Assembly (NCBI RefSeq): GCF_009690905.1
Contig: NZ_VOSW01000021.1
Location: forward strand, 41,897 to 105,896
Reading direction: 5' to 3'
DNA length: 64,000 nt
DNA from: Paraburkholderia madseniana
GTDB taxonomy: Bacteria > Pseudomonadota > Gammaproteobacteria > Burkholderiales > Burkholderiaceae
Under the pieces are notes generated by a model that was not told where the DNA came from, did not search any database, and saw only the letters and a program-made list of their open reading frames with translations. Below are positions 16,755 through 25,266 of the stretch, piece by piece; within the stretch, counting starts at the first letter, position 1, and every line of letters starts with the position of its first letter. The position numbers were made by a program, and so were the translations under genes.

Positions 16755-17728
16755 CGAGCCGACCCGGCCGTGGCGGGCTCCGCGACTGCCTGATCGCGCG
16801 GCGGCCGCTCGCGGACCGCGGCGGCGCCGGTGCCTTCGTTGCGCGACACGGCCTGCGTCACGTGCGAACCGGGCGCAACGTCTTGCGTGACCCACACATT
16901 GCCGCCGATTACCGCGCCCTGCCCGAGCGTGACGCGTCCAAGAATGGTGGCGCCCGCGTAAATCACGACGTCGTCCTCGACGATCGGATGCCGTGCATGG
17001 CCCTTTTCCAGATGTCCCTGTGCGTCGCGCGGAAAACGCTTCGCGCCCAGCGTGACGGCCTGATAGACCCGCACGCGTTCGCCGATGATGGCCGTTTCGC
17101 CGATCACCACGCCCGTCCCATGATCGATGAAGAACCCCGCGCCGATCCGCGCCCCAGGATGAATGTCGATACCGGTCTGCGCATGCGCGAGCTCGGCGAT
17201 GATGCGCGCCAGCAGCGGCAGCCCCAACCCATACAACTCATGCGCGAGCCGATGGTGGATCATTGCCAGCACGCCGGGGTAGCACAGCAGGACTTCATCC
17301 ACGCTGCCCGCCGCCGGATCGCCGTGAAACGCGGCTAATACGTCGCTATCGAGCAAGCTGCGTATCGCCGGCAAGCGCGCCGCGAAAGCGCGCACCGCGA
17401 CGCCGGCCTGCGCCTCGATCGTGGCGGCGGGCGGCGGTTGATGGCGGCTGCGGTAGTGAAACTCCAGACGCGCCTGACTCAGCAATGCATGCAGCGCGGC
17501 GTCGAGCGCATGGCCGACGTAGAAATTTTCGCTTTCCTGACGCAGATCGGGTGGTCCGAGCCGCATCGGAAAAAGCACGCCCTTCAGCGTCTCGATGATC
17601 TCCGAGAGCGCTTCGCGCCCTGGCAATTCGCGCCCGCCCGGCTCGAGCGAGCGCTTCTGCACTTCGCGCCATTGCTGGCGGACCGTCTGAAGCGCGTGAA
17701 CAATTTCATCGACATCAAACACAGCCAC
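16751..17728 (-). CDS. epsC: serine O-acetyltransferase (EpsC type)
   Basis: A 325-residue enzyme with an N-terminal helical region and a C-terminal left-handed beta helix: GIDIHPGARIGAGFFIDHGTGVVIGETAIIGERVRVYQAVTLGAKRFPRD, then HPIVEDDVVIYAGATILGRVTLGQGAVIGGNVWVTQDV. This matches EpsC-type serine acetyltransferases, which are longer than CysE. It makes O-acetylserine from serine and acetyl-CoA, the acceptor for sulfide in cysteine synthesis. In family 2A encapsulin loci this enzyme commonly accompanies the desulfurase. It follows the rhodanese gene by 42 bp and overlaps the XRE gene. The last ~40 residues form a charged tail. Confidence 0.93.
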   Translation of the reverse strand: MAVFDVDEIVHALQTVRQQWREVQKRSLEPGGRELPGREALSEIIETLKGVLFPMRLGPPDLRQESENFYVGHALDAALHALLSQARLEFHYRSRHQPPPAATIEAQAGVAVRAFAARLPAIRSLLDSDVLAAFHGDPAAGSVDEVLLCYPGVLAMIHHRLAHELYGLGLPLLARIIAELAHAQTGIDIHPGARIGAGFFIDHGTGVVIGETAIIGERVRVYQAVTLGAKRFPRDAQGHLEKGHARHPIVEDDVVIYAGATILGRVTLGQGAVIGGNVWVTQDVAPGSHVTQAVSRNEGTGAAAVRERPPRDQAVAEPATAGSAR

Positions 17729-17770
17729 AGCGGTTACTCCCCGTAAAGTGCAGTGTGAACGATCAGGCTG

Positions 17771-18238
17771 TCAGTCCTGAATCCATGGCAGCCCATGAAA
17801 GCGCCAACCATTGCTGGCGCCGCGCCGTTGCGCGCCGTCCAGCTCCCCTTCAAAGCCTTCCAGAACATTGAATACCTGCGTGAAGCCGGCTTTCGCCGCG
17901 GCCTCGGCGGCCAGTGCCGAGCGGTTGCCGCTGCGGCACAGCAGCAGCACGAGGGCGTCCTTGCCGGCTTTCGCTTCCAGTTCACGCACGAAGCGCGGAT
18001 TGCGCGTCAGGCTCGTGCCCGTCGCCCACGCGACATGCAGGCTGTCCGGTACTAGTCCGACGAATTTGCGTTCTTCGGCGGTGCGCACGTCCACCAGCAC
18101 GGCGTCGCCCGCCTGGACGAGTGCCCACGCATCCTGTGGCGACAGGCCACCGGCATAGGGCAAACCGGCTTCCGCGGCTCTCGAACGGGCGGCTTCAAGC
18201 AGCGCGTGGGTGGGTCCTTCTGCGAGTTCAAGCGTCAT
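17771..18238 (-). CDS. rhodanese-like sulfurtransferase
   Basis: This 155-residue protein is a single rhodanese domain: GLSPQDAWALVQAGDAVLVDVRTAEERKFVGLVPDSLHVAW, then LLLCRSGNRSALAAEAAAKAGFTQVFNVLEGFEG. Cys101 in the CRSGNRS loop is the expected persulfide-carrying residue. There is no signal peptide, so it should act in the cytoplasm, moving sulfane sulfur to or from the encapsulated desulfurase. It is the first gene of the five-gene leftward operon, with a GGAG ribosome site eight bases before the ATG. Rhodaneses are recurrent partners in encapsulin sulfur loci. Confidence 0.93.
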   Translation of the reverse strand: MTLELAEGPTHALLEAARSRAAEAGLPYAGGLSPQDAWALVQAGDAVLVDVRTAEERKFVGLVPDSLHVAWATGTSLTRNPRFVRELEAKAGKDALVLLLCRSGNRSALAAEAAAKAGFTQVFNVLEGFEGELDGAQRRGASNGWRFHGLPWIQD

Positions 18239-18324
18239 GACGTCTCCTTCAATATGGCGCGAATCAGTACGCGCTGGTCAAAGCCATCTGCGATTGCAAC
18301 CGCCTATAGCCATCAGGAGACACT

Positions 18325-18522
18325 ATGAAAGAGAGCCAGCCGAAGCCGAACCAATTAATTGTCATTTCTAAAGAAGCATCGGTTCGGATGCTCCGGCTTG
18401 AAGCAACCAGGCTAGGTCCGTGCGCCGCGGATTTGCCGCGCCACCGCCGGCACGCGCGTTATTCCCGTGGGATCTCGAGCGGCACGACAAACATGCCAGC
18501 GGTGTATTCCATATGGAAATAG
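18325..18522 (+). CDS. small hypothetical ORF with strong ribosome site
   Basis: A strong AGGAG six bases before the ATG introduces 65 codons (MKESQPKPNQLIVISKEASVRM...). The first ~32 residues look protein-like. The rest is antisense to the downstream hypothetical gene and overlaps it by 64 bp. It may be a short real protein, or a gene whose end has been lost. It diverges from the rhodanese operon. No family is recognised. Confidence 0.35.
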   Translation: MKESQPKPNQLIVISKEASVRMLRLEATRLGPCAADLPRHRRHARYSRGISSGTTNMPAVYSIWK

Positions 18523-18707
18523 CCGCAGCGCGCGTAAGCCGCAATGCGTTCGAGTCGTTCGGGCGATGGGGACGTATAGGTCGCGGCAGCGCTCACGTCG
18601 GAGGATTGCTCAGACGTAACAGGCGCGCGTTTTGACAATTGCTTCTGCAGGCTTCGCACGGGATGCCGCAGTCCGCTCCAGATTAGCGTCGCTGAAAGTG
18701 TGACCAT
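18459..18707 (-). CDS. small hypothetical protein
   Basis: An 82-residue ORF whose ATG is preceded by ACGGAGG four bases away, a near-ideal ribosome site. The C-terminal part (SPERLERIAAYARCGYFHMEYTAGMFVVPLEIPRE) looks like folded protein, and the N-terminus has a short hydrophobic stretch (LSATLIWSGLRH). No family is recognised. It stands alone between the encapsulin operon and a regulator remnant. Confidence 0.5.
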   Translation of the reverse strand: MVTLSATLIWSGLRHPVRSLQKQLSKRAPVTSEQSSDVSAAATYTSPSPERLERIAAYARCGYFHMEYTAGMFVVPLEIPRE

Positions 18708-18813
18708 GCGACCTCCGTCGATTCATTGCGATACTAATGAATCTAGCGACCTGGATACGGAATCGCAAACAAGCTTTTGTGGAATGGTTTTCGGAGAACG
18801 GATCGGACCGTAG

Positions 18814-19047
18814 CCAGACCTTGACGGCTCCGCGCTTTACTCCGCTGCGCTGGCAGGTGTGGGCATCGCCGCGTTCACGCGGCATACCGTTCAGACCGAT
18901 CTGGCTCGCGGCCGCCTCGTCCACCTGCTGCCCGGCTACTCTCTCGGCATGCGCCACTATTACGCCCTTTACCCGCAAACGCGGTATGTCGCGCCCAAGG
19001 TGCGAGCTTTCGTCGACCATATGGCCGGGCACTATCGCGAACGCTGA
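18814..19047 (+). pseudogene. LysR-family regulator remnant (C-terminal end only)
   Basis: After an in-frame TAG at 18811-18813 the frame encodes the last ~75 residues of a LysR effector domain: DGSALYSAALAGVGIAAFTRH, TDLARGRLVHLLPGYSLGMRHYYALYP, then RYVAPKVRAFVDHMAGHYRER and a stop. No DNA-binding domain or central domain is present upstream in any frame. This is the decayed 3' end of a regulator gene, marking a past deletion or insertion at this junction. Confidence 0.75.
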
Positions 19048-19241
19048 CGACTCGATTATCGGGGCCGATCTGTAGGACAATAGGTTCTTAACGGCTGCGA
19101 CGCTCCATCGCGCCTTGCCGGTAAAGCATCGACGCGGTTCATGGCAAACTCCGCGATGTATCGTCGGGCACGGCATATGCGTCGTGCCTTTGGCGATACC
19201 AATGCACTGAGGCGACCAGAACACCAACCAAACGGGTCAGA

Positions 19242-20618
19242 ATGGACAGCTTGCTTATAGGGCCGGCAACGCGCAAACAGGCCGTTTTTGCAGGTACATG
19301 TGCGTTGCTCGTTCTGCTCACATTCGCGATTGCGGGTCAGCGTGCGCACCAGCCGTTGCCGGCAATCACGCCCTTCATGCCGATGTGTGCGCTCACGGTG
19401 TTCACCACGTCGGGAATCGCCGCGTTTCTTCTCGGCGCCCGCTTTAGCGTGACGCAACAGCCGATGCTCGGCGCGCTAGGCGGCGCGTACGCGTTCACGG
19501 CGATTACCGTCGCTTTGCAGCTGCTGATGTTCCCTGGCGTTTTCACGCGCACCGGACTGTTCGGCGCCGGGCCTCAGAGCGCGGCGTGGATGTGGGTTTT
19601 CTGGCATGCAGGATTTCCGCTGCTCGTCATCCTGGCAGCGCTCATACGCGACCGCCTCCCGAGCAAGCCGATCGGGCTGCCTCACATCGATTTCTGGACG
19701 TGGGCGTTACTCGGTGTTCCCACTGCGCTTGCCGCAGCGCTTGGCGTCCTCGCCATTTATGCGAACCTGTCGGCGCCTTTTCATGCGGCTTCCGAGACGA
19801 ACGCGCTTTCAGGCGGCCGAACCGGACTCGTCATCTGCTCGCTTGACGCTCTCGCGATCGCGGTGGTCCTGTTTAAAGGGCGCCTGCGGACCGTGCTCGA
19901 TCTATGGGTCACCATTGCCCTACTGGCCTCCCTTGCGGACGCCAGTCTGAATCTATTGAGCATGGCCCAGTTCACCCTTGGCTGGTACGTCGCGCGGATC
20001 TTCAGCATGCTGGCTCCCGGCGTGCTGGTATGCGTGCTGGTCTGGGAAGTGACCGTGCTCTACCGCGAACTGTCCGAGGCGCACGCTTCCCTGCTGCACT
20101 CGTCCACACGCGACGCCCTGACGCGCATTTATAACCGTAGCTACTTTGAAGACCAGTTTCGCAGGGAATTCGACCGTGCGACACGCAACGGTCAGCCGCT
20201 CTCGCTCGTCATGATCGATGTCGACAATTTCAAGGATTACAACGACGCCTTCGGCCATCTTCGCGGCGACGCTTGCCTCAGCGCAATTGCGAAAGCGCTG
20301 GCAGGAATAGCACGCTGGTCGAGCGATTTCGTCGCCCGTTACGGCGGTGAAGAGTTCGCCGTGGTGTTACCCAACACGGGATCGGAAGAAGCATCGGTCA
20401 TTGCCGAGCAGGCCCGGCTCGCCATCATGCAGTTGGGCCTGACGGCGCCAATACCCGGCGGTCAGGTCACCATCAGTGCGGGGTGCGCGACGAACGAGCA
20501 GAACGCGCAGAGCACGCTGAGCACGCCCAACGCACTCGTGCAGGCGGCGGACGCAGCGCTCTACGGCGCGAAACGTGCGGGACGCAATCGGGTCCAGTCC
20601 GTCACGCCCGGACAATAA
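19242..20618 (+). CDS. membrane-anchored GGDEF diguanylate cyclase (MASE4-like sensor)
   Basis: The 458-residue protein has about eight hydrophobic segments in residues 15-265, resembling a MASE4-type integral membrane sensor. A short linker (ELSEAHASLLHSSTRDALT) leads to a GGDEF domain (RIYNRSYFEDQFRREF, MIDVDNFKDYNDAFGHLRGDACL, RYGGEEFAVVLPNT). GGEEF is an active-type signature, so it should make cyclic di-GMP from GTP at the inner membrane. The usual RxxD inhibitory site before the signature reads WSSD, so product inhibition is probably lost. It is a single gene. The signal is unknown. Confidence 0.92.
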   Translation: MDSLLIGPATRKQAVFAGTCALLVLLTFAIAGQRAHQPLPAITPFMPMCALTVFTTSGIAAFLLGARFSVTQQPMLGALGGAYAFTAITVALQLLMFPGVFTRTGLFGAGPQSAAWMWVFWHAGFPLLVILAALIRDRLPSKPIGLPHIDFWTWALLGVPTALAAALGVLAIYANLSAPFHAASETNALSGGRTGLVICSLDALAIAVVLFKGRLRTVLDLWVTIALLASLADASLNLLSMAQFTLGWYVARIFSMLAPGVLVCVLVWEVTVLYRELSEAHASLLHSSTRDALTRIYNRSYFEDQFRREFDRATRNGQPLSLVMIDVDNFKDYNDAFGHLRGDACLSAIAKALAGIARWSSDFVARYGGEEFAVVLPNTGSEEASVIAEQARLAIMQLGLTAPIPGGQVTISAGCATNEQNAQSTLSTPNALVQAADAALYGAKRAGRNRVQSVTPGQ

Positions 20619-20759
20619 AGGTTCATGCCTTTCAGGCGGCAGAATCCTGAAGCCGCCCGCAAGCTCCCCACGACAGTAAAAAGGGAAAACCGCAGCGCCA
20701 GGCCGCCCTCACCCGTGGCAAAATCACCGGCACCGCAGCATTTGTCCGGGAGACCTGCA

Positions 20760-21926
20760 ATGGGCAACAAGACACACGGCAAACGCAACGCTAATGCGGC
20801 AGGCCAGTCGGAGGCCGCCCCAGACATTCCCGGACAAGTGGTCCTCGTGTTTCAGGGAGGCGGTGCGCTCGGCGCGTATCAGGCTGGTGTCTATCAGGCA
20901 ATGCATGACCGCAAGGTCAAACCCGACTGGGTGATCGGCACGTCGATCGGTGCGATAAACGGCGCGATCATCGCGGGCAATCTGCCCGAGAACCGCATTG
21001 CGCGATTAACCCAGTTCTGGAACGGCGTGGCGCGCCGTGGCGTCGATGCGGCAAGCTGGCTGTTGCCAGGGCTCGCCAACTGGTCGCGCGACCTGGCAAT
21101 CGTCACGCAAGGCGTGCCGTCGTTCTTCACCCCGCAACCCGGGTCATGGGCGAATATTCAGGCGCGCGTTGGACCGGAGCGGGCGGCATTCTATTCGACC
21201 GAGCCACTGCGTGAAACCCTGTCTTCGCTGATCGATTTCGACTGCCTGAATCGCAAGGCGACGCGGCTGACAGTCGGCACGGTCAATGTCTGCAGCGGAC
21301 GTATGCGGTATTTCACCAATCGCGACGCGCCGATGGACGTCGAGCACGTGATGGCATCCGCCGCTTTTCCACCCGGCTTCCCTTCGGTGCGACTGGAAGG
21401 CGAATCGTACTGGGACGGCGGCATCTACTCGAACACGCCGCTAGAAGCCGTGCTCGATGATCGGCCGCGGAACAGCTCGGTGATTTTTTCGGTGCAGTTG
21501 TGGCCATCAAGCGGCCCGGAGCCCGAGTCCATCCTGCAAGTCATGAGCCGGCAGCGTGACATTCAGTATTCGAGTCGCGCGGAAAGCCACCTCGATCGAC
21601 AGAAGCAGATCCACCGGCTGCGTCACGTGATTCGCGAACTCAGCCAACACATCCCCGAAGAGAAACGCGATACGCCGGAGGTTCAGGCGCTCCTCGGCTG
21701 GGGCTGTGGCACGACGATGCAAGTATTGGAACTCGACGCGCCGGCATTCGATAACAACGATTTGAACAGGGATATCGATTTTTCGTCGAGTGGCATCGAG
21801 CGACGCTGGGCCGTAGGTTATGAAGACACGATCCGCTTGCTTGAGCGTGCCCCCTGGCGCGAAACACTGGACCCTATGGAGGGCATCTCAGTCTTTCGAA
21901 TGACCTCCGTGAATAGCCAAAGATAA
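20760..21926 (+). CDS. patatin-like phospholipase (DUF3734 type)
   Basis: From the ATG at 20760 (ribosome site GGGAG) the protein has 388 residues. It carries the patatin set: the oxyanion loop VFQGGGALGAYQAGVYQ, the nucleophile elbow GTSIG and the catalytic aspartate in YWDGGIYSNTPLEAVL. The C-terminal ~150 residues (RQRDIQYSSRAESHLDRQKQ, then DIDFSSSGIERRWAVGYEDT) match the DUF3734 extension. No signal peptide is visible, so it is a cytoplasmic or membrane-associated acyl hydrolase. An alternative start at 20625 has a poor context. Confidence 0.92.
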   Translation: MGNKTHGKRNANAAGQSEAAPDIPGQVVLVFQGGGALGAYQAGVYQAMHDRKVKPDWVIGTSIGAINGAIIAGNLPENRIARLTQFWNGVARRGVDAASWLLPGLANWSRDLAIVTQGVPSFFTPQPGSWANIQARVGPERAAFYSTEPLRETLSSLIDFDCLNRKATRLTVGTVNVCSGRMRYFTNRDAPMDVEHVMASAAFPPGFPSVRLEGESYWDGGIYSNTPLEAVLDDRPRNSSVIFSVQLWPSSGPEPESILQVMSRQRDIQYSSRAESHLDRQKQIHRLRHVIRELSQHIPEEKRDTPEVQALLGWGCGTTMQVLELDAPAFDNNDLNRDIDFSSSGIERRWAVGYEDTIRLLERAPWRETLDPMEGISVFRMTSVNSQR

Positions 21927-21929
21927 CTC

Positions 21930-22070
21930 ATGAGCTGGCTCGCCGCTGCGGTGCTCGTCATGCACACACTGATCGCGTTTTATATTGTGGGTGCGATCTA
22001 CGGCGCTTCCGTTGTGTCGAGAAGACGGGCTGCTTCACGCCGGATCTCCTCGGCCTCAAGCGGTCGTTGA
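21930..22070 (+). CDS. small membrane ORF, perhaps a truncated gene
   Basis: Three bases after the patatin stop an ATG opens 46 codons: MSWLAAAVLVMHTLIAFYIV, then GAIYGASVVSRRRAA. The first 25 residues form one hydrophobic helix. The rest overlaps the 3' end of the convergent TPR gene and is probably not conserved. It may be the 5' stub of a larger membrane-protein gene cut off here. Confidence 0.3.
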   Translation: MSWLAAAVLVMHTLIAFYIVGAIYGASVVSRRRAASRRISSASSGR

Positions 22071-23740
22071 GTCTGGCTCAAAAGTGCGCTCAGGTTACCG
22101 AGTGTCCGCGCTTCATCCTGACGGTAGGCCGCCGGGGCATCTCGCGACAGAGCCCGGTAAAGGTCCAGCGCGTTCCGGTAAGCGTCTTCAGCCTCGCGTG
22201 GGCGCCCGCTGTGACTGAAAAGGACACCTAGATTGTTCAACGTCCGCGCTTCGTCCGGCTGGTAGACAGTCGGGGTTTCCCCCGCGAGCGCACGATAGAT
22301 CTGCAAGGCCTGCTGATAAGCTTGCTGCGCCTCCTTCGGCCGTTGTGTGGCGCGATAGAGCGCGCCAAGATTGGTCAGCGTGCGCGCGACATCGGGCCGA
22401 TAGAGTGCCGGACTCTCCCGGGCAAGCTGCTGCCGGATCGTTAGCGCTTCCTTGTAGGCATGCTCGGCTTCGCGGAGTTGCTGCATCGCGCTATAAAGGT
22501 TCCCGAGATTGTTGAACGTACGAGCGAGTGCCGGGCGGTAGGCTGCGGGATTGCTCCGCACCAGAACCCGCTGGATGCTCAGCGCCTCGCGATACGCCTG
22601 CTCCGCATCGCTCATACGTTGTGTGGCGCCGTACAGGATGCCGAGGTCGTTGAGCGTCGTCGCCATATCGGGTTTGTAGGTCGCGGGGTCGCGATAGGCC
22701 AACGCACGATCGATGTCCAGTGCTTCGCGATAAGCATCCGCCGCTTCCTGCAGGCGCTGTGTATCGCGATATAGCACGCCGAGGTTGTCGAACGTTTGTG
22801 CCACAGCGGGCCCGTAAGCCACCGGGTTCTGTTTCGCCAGCAGCCAATAGGTCTCCAGCGCCCGCAGATAGGCGGCCTCCGCTTCCTTGGGTCGTTGCAG
22901 CCCAACGTAGAGGTTGCCAAGCTTGCCGAACGTGCGCGCAATCTGGGGCTGGTAGGCGGCAGGCTTCTCCCGCGCCAGCAACTGATAGCGCGACAACAGC
23001 GTGCGGTAAATCGGTTCCGCACGTTCAAACTCGCGTTGCTCTTGCAAAGTGTCGGCAAGCGCGGTCGCCACGCTGCTATCTTCCGGTTGCAACGCGTAGG
23101 CCTTTTCCAGATGCGGCAGGGCATTCTGCGGAGCGAAGCGCAGCAATTCAATCTCGCCAGCCTCATAAGAACGCGCCGCGAACACCTGCGGGGTTCCCTG
23201 TTGTTCGGCAAGCAGTTGGGGCAGCAACTGAGATGCACTCTCCAGATCAAAGCGCGCTAGCGCTTCGTCGATGTGCAATTCAAGAGGATCGGGACTTCGT
23301 GCGATCGAGAATCTGCGCAGCAGATTCTCATAACGTGCGGCCCATTGCCGGGCTTCGGCCGCGAGATCTACGTCGGGCTGCGCCCTGATTTGCCCGGCAA
23401 GGCGCTCGACTAGCGGTTCGACGTTGGAGAACGCGGTATCGGTCTTGCGCCCAACACGGCCCGATTGCGCATACGCCACGCCTAGTATCACGTTGGTTGC
23501 GCTCGCGAGCGAGACCGTCTGGGCGTCGGAGAGTTTGGCGCCCTTCACCACGCGATTCAACTGGATGGTCAGGCGATTGAGGGTTTGACCGGGGAGTCCG
23601 CAATCCACCTGTACTTTGAGGCCGTTTTTGACATCGACCTCGGAGAACGCCGGAGAACACGAACTCGCCGCGTCAGCAGCGAGGCATCCCACGGACAACG
23701 CAACCATCGCAACGCCCGACAAAATCTTGCGCGCACTCAT
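21998..23740 (-). CDS. secreted tetratricopeptide-repeat protein
   Basis: A 580-residue protein with an N-terminal signal peptide (MSARKILSGVAMVALSVGCLAADA). A ~180-residue non-repeat region (VDVKNGLKVQVDCGLPGQTLNRL) follows, then about eight TPR units to the end. The C-terminal units are regular, of the form ARTxNNLGxLYxxxQRxxEAxxAYxxALxIxRxLA, with ~50-residue spacing that combines a TPR pair with a PxxYxPxxA turn. Such TPR-12-like arrays bind partner proteins, here in the periplasm or at the surface. Its stop overlaps the small ORF on the other strand. No operon partner is evident. Confidence 0.85.
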   Translation of the reverse strand: MSARKILSGVAMVALSVGCLAADAASSCSPAFSEVDVKNGLKVQVDCGLPGQTLNRLTIQLNRVVKGAKLSDAQTVSLASATNVILGVAYAQSGRVGRKTDTAFSNVEPLVERLAGQIRAQPDVDLAAEARQWAARYENLLRRFSIARSPDPLELHIDEALARFDLESASQLLPQLLAEQQGTPQVFAARSYEAGEIELLRFAPQNALPHLEKAYALQPEDSSVATALADTLQEQREFERAEPIYRTLLSRYQLLAREKPAAYQPQIARTFGKLGNLYVGLQRPKEAEAAYLRALETYWLLAKQNPVAYGPAVAQTFDNLGVLYRDTQRLQEAADAYREALDIDRALAYRDPATYKPDMATTLNDLGILYGATQRMSDAEQAYREALSIQRVLVRSNPAAYRPALARTFNNLGNLYSAMQQLREAEHAYKEALTIRQQLARESPALYRPDVARTLTNLGALYRATQRPKEAQQAYQQALQIYRALAGETPTVYQPDEARTLNNLGVLFSHSGRPREAEDAYRNALDLYRALSRDAPAAYRQDEARTLGNLSALLSQTQRPLEAEEIRREAARLLDTTEAP

Positions 23741-23808
23741 TTCCCGTCACGCCCGCCGTTCTATGGAAAGCAGTAACGTCCGGATTACAAAACGAGCCTG
23801 CAGTCAGA

Positions 23809-24546
23809 TCAGGCCCCCACCTGAATACGATTGACGACGCCATCGATCGCATCCAGACACCAGGCGTCCTGTTCCGCCTGCCGTCTTTCTGCTTCGGTCG
23901 CCACCCAACCTGCTAGCGTGATCCTGTGATTTTCCACATTGATGGTGATCTGCCCGGCGCGCACACGCGGATCGGTTTCGAGCACCAGGTGCAAAGCCTC
24001 GGAAATCTCATCGTCACCGTCGGCTTCGGCGGGCACCAACTCCAGCAGGTTCACCACGTCGCGGCAGCCGCCGACCCACCAGGCAATCACACTCGCGAGG
24101 CGCCTGTGGGACAGGCTGCCCACCTGGCCCGTCAAGGTCACGACACCGTCCTCGACCGTCACTTCGACGACGCCGCTGCCGTCGTTGCCCGCCTCGTCCA
24201 TGGTGCCGTGCAGCACTTCCAGCTGGCCCTTGACGCGCGCACAGATCACGCAGTTGCGAAACTCCACCGTCTGCGCCAGCCGTTCGCAAAGACGCGTGCG
24301 TAGCTCGCCATCACCGACCGCCGGGTTGGCGGTAACACGCAGTTGGTCGACCAGACGCGTTCCATCGCAGTGCATCTGGGTCAACTGAAGAAGGCGTTTC
24401 TTGGATGCGATATCCGGCACCTCGCCCGCCACGGTCAGGGCGCCGTCGTCGAAGCTCATATGAATGGGATGATTCCGGAGCTTCAGGTGTGATTCACGTT
24501 CGAAGGCTGCCATCACCTGCTTCAGGACCGCGTCGCTGCGTTGCAT
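23809..24546 (-). CDS. BON-domain protein with three BON repeats
   Basis: This 245-residue protein has three BON-like segments. The first (LKLRNHPIHMSFDDGALTVAGEVPDIASKKRLLQL) is N-terminal, the second (VEVTVEDGVVTLTGQVGSLSHRRLASVIAWWVGGCRDVVNLLEL) central, and the third (ITINVENHRITLAGWVATEAERRQAEQDAWCLDAIDGVVNRIQV) C-terminal. BON domains bind lipids or small ligands and usually occur in exported proteins, but no signal peptide is visible. CVIC and several other cysteines are unusual for the family. It is separated from the YbaK-like gene by 82 bp and transcribed the same way. Confidence 0.85.
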   Translation of the reverse strand: MQRSDAVLKQVMAAFERESHLKLRNHPIHMSFDDGALTVAGEVPDIASKKRLLQLTQMHCDGTRLVDQLRVTANPAVGDGELRTRLCERLAQTVEFRNCVICARVKGQLEVLHGTMDEAGNDGSGVVEVTVEDGVVTLTGQVGSLSHRRLASVIAWWVGGCRDVVNLLELVPAEADGDDEISEALHLVLETDPRVRAGQITINVENHRITLAGWVATEAERRQAEQDAWCLDAIDGVVNRIQVGA

Positions 24547-24628
24547 GATCTGCCTCGCGCAAAGGTTCGGTAACGCAGCGCGCTTTATGCTGCGCTGCGC
24601 AAGCCTTGCCGCACCCGACGGGCGCCGT

Positions 24629-25114
24629 TCAACTCGGCGTGCCCGCCATGCGACGAGCGAAGCGTGTCCGCTCGGCCCGGTCCATCAGATCAAGGAATTG
24701 ATCCGTGTCCATGTGAATCAGCGCTTCGTGATCGCCGGCCTCGAAATAGACGTCCGGCTGACGGGCGAGGCTCTCGTCAAGATAGGTGTACATGCCATAG
24801 GCAGTACACACTGGCGGAAGCGCTCCGACGTCGCAATCCTTGAACAGCTCCCGCAGATCGACCTCTTTGGCCAGCAGGAGGTGGCGTCCGGTCTGTGCCC
24901 AAAGCTCGGACAGCCGCACGGCGTAGGTCGATGGCAGCACAGCCGCCACATAGCCGTGTTCGTCTTCAAACAACACGGTTTTGGCGAGGCGATCGCCGGG
25001 AATATGCGCCGCCGCCGCGGTTTCGATGCTGGAATGGCTGTGCGGATGATGCACGATTTCGTACTGGGAGCCCTTGCTGCGCAGGCACTCCTCAAGAGTG
25101 GCAGACATCGACAT
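24629..25114 (-). CDS. YbaK/EbsC-family aminoacyl-tRNA deacylase
   Basis: A 161-residue single-domain protein of the YbaK/ProX editing family: YEIVHHPHSHSSIETAAAAHIPGDRLAKTVLFEDEHGYVAAVLPS carries the conserved early lysine, and later DVGALPPVCTAYGMYTYLDESLA includes the family G-x-x-P loop. These proteins hydrolyse mischarged aminoacyl-tRNA, often Cys- or Ala-tRNA(Pro). A very strong ribosome site (GGAGGAGG) precedes the ATG. Whether it edits or has a stress role is not decided by the sequence. Confidence 0.85.
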   Translation of the reverse strand: MSMSATLEECLRSKGSQYEIVHHPHSHSSIETAAAAHIPGDRLAKTVLFEDEHGYVAAVLPSTYAVRLSELWAQTGRHLLLAKEVDLRELFKDCDVGALPPVCTAYGMYTYLDESLARQPDVYFEAGDHEALIHMDTDQFLDLMDRAERTRFARRMAGTPS

Positions 25115-25266
25115 GACGCACCTCCTCCGGAAGAAAGGAAACGGGAGACTATTGCTCGCGGTCCCTTAAGGATAGGTCGCTTTGGTTCGCATGTGAAAAC
25201 ATGCAAACAGCAGCATGCAAACAGCAGCGCCGCGACTGCGCGAGTGTGACGACGACTGGAACGGTA

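Noticed and set aside
18610..19227. A 205-codon minus-strand frame across the LysR remnant
   Set aside because: No family text, overlaps both a better-supported small gene and the LysR remnant, and lacks a ribosome site.
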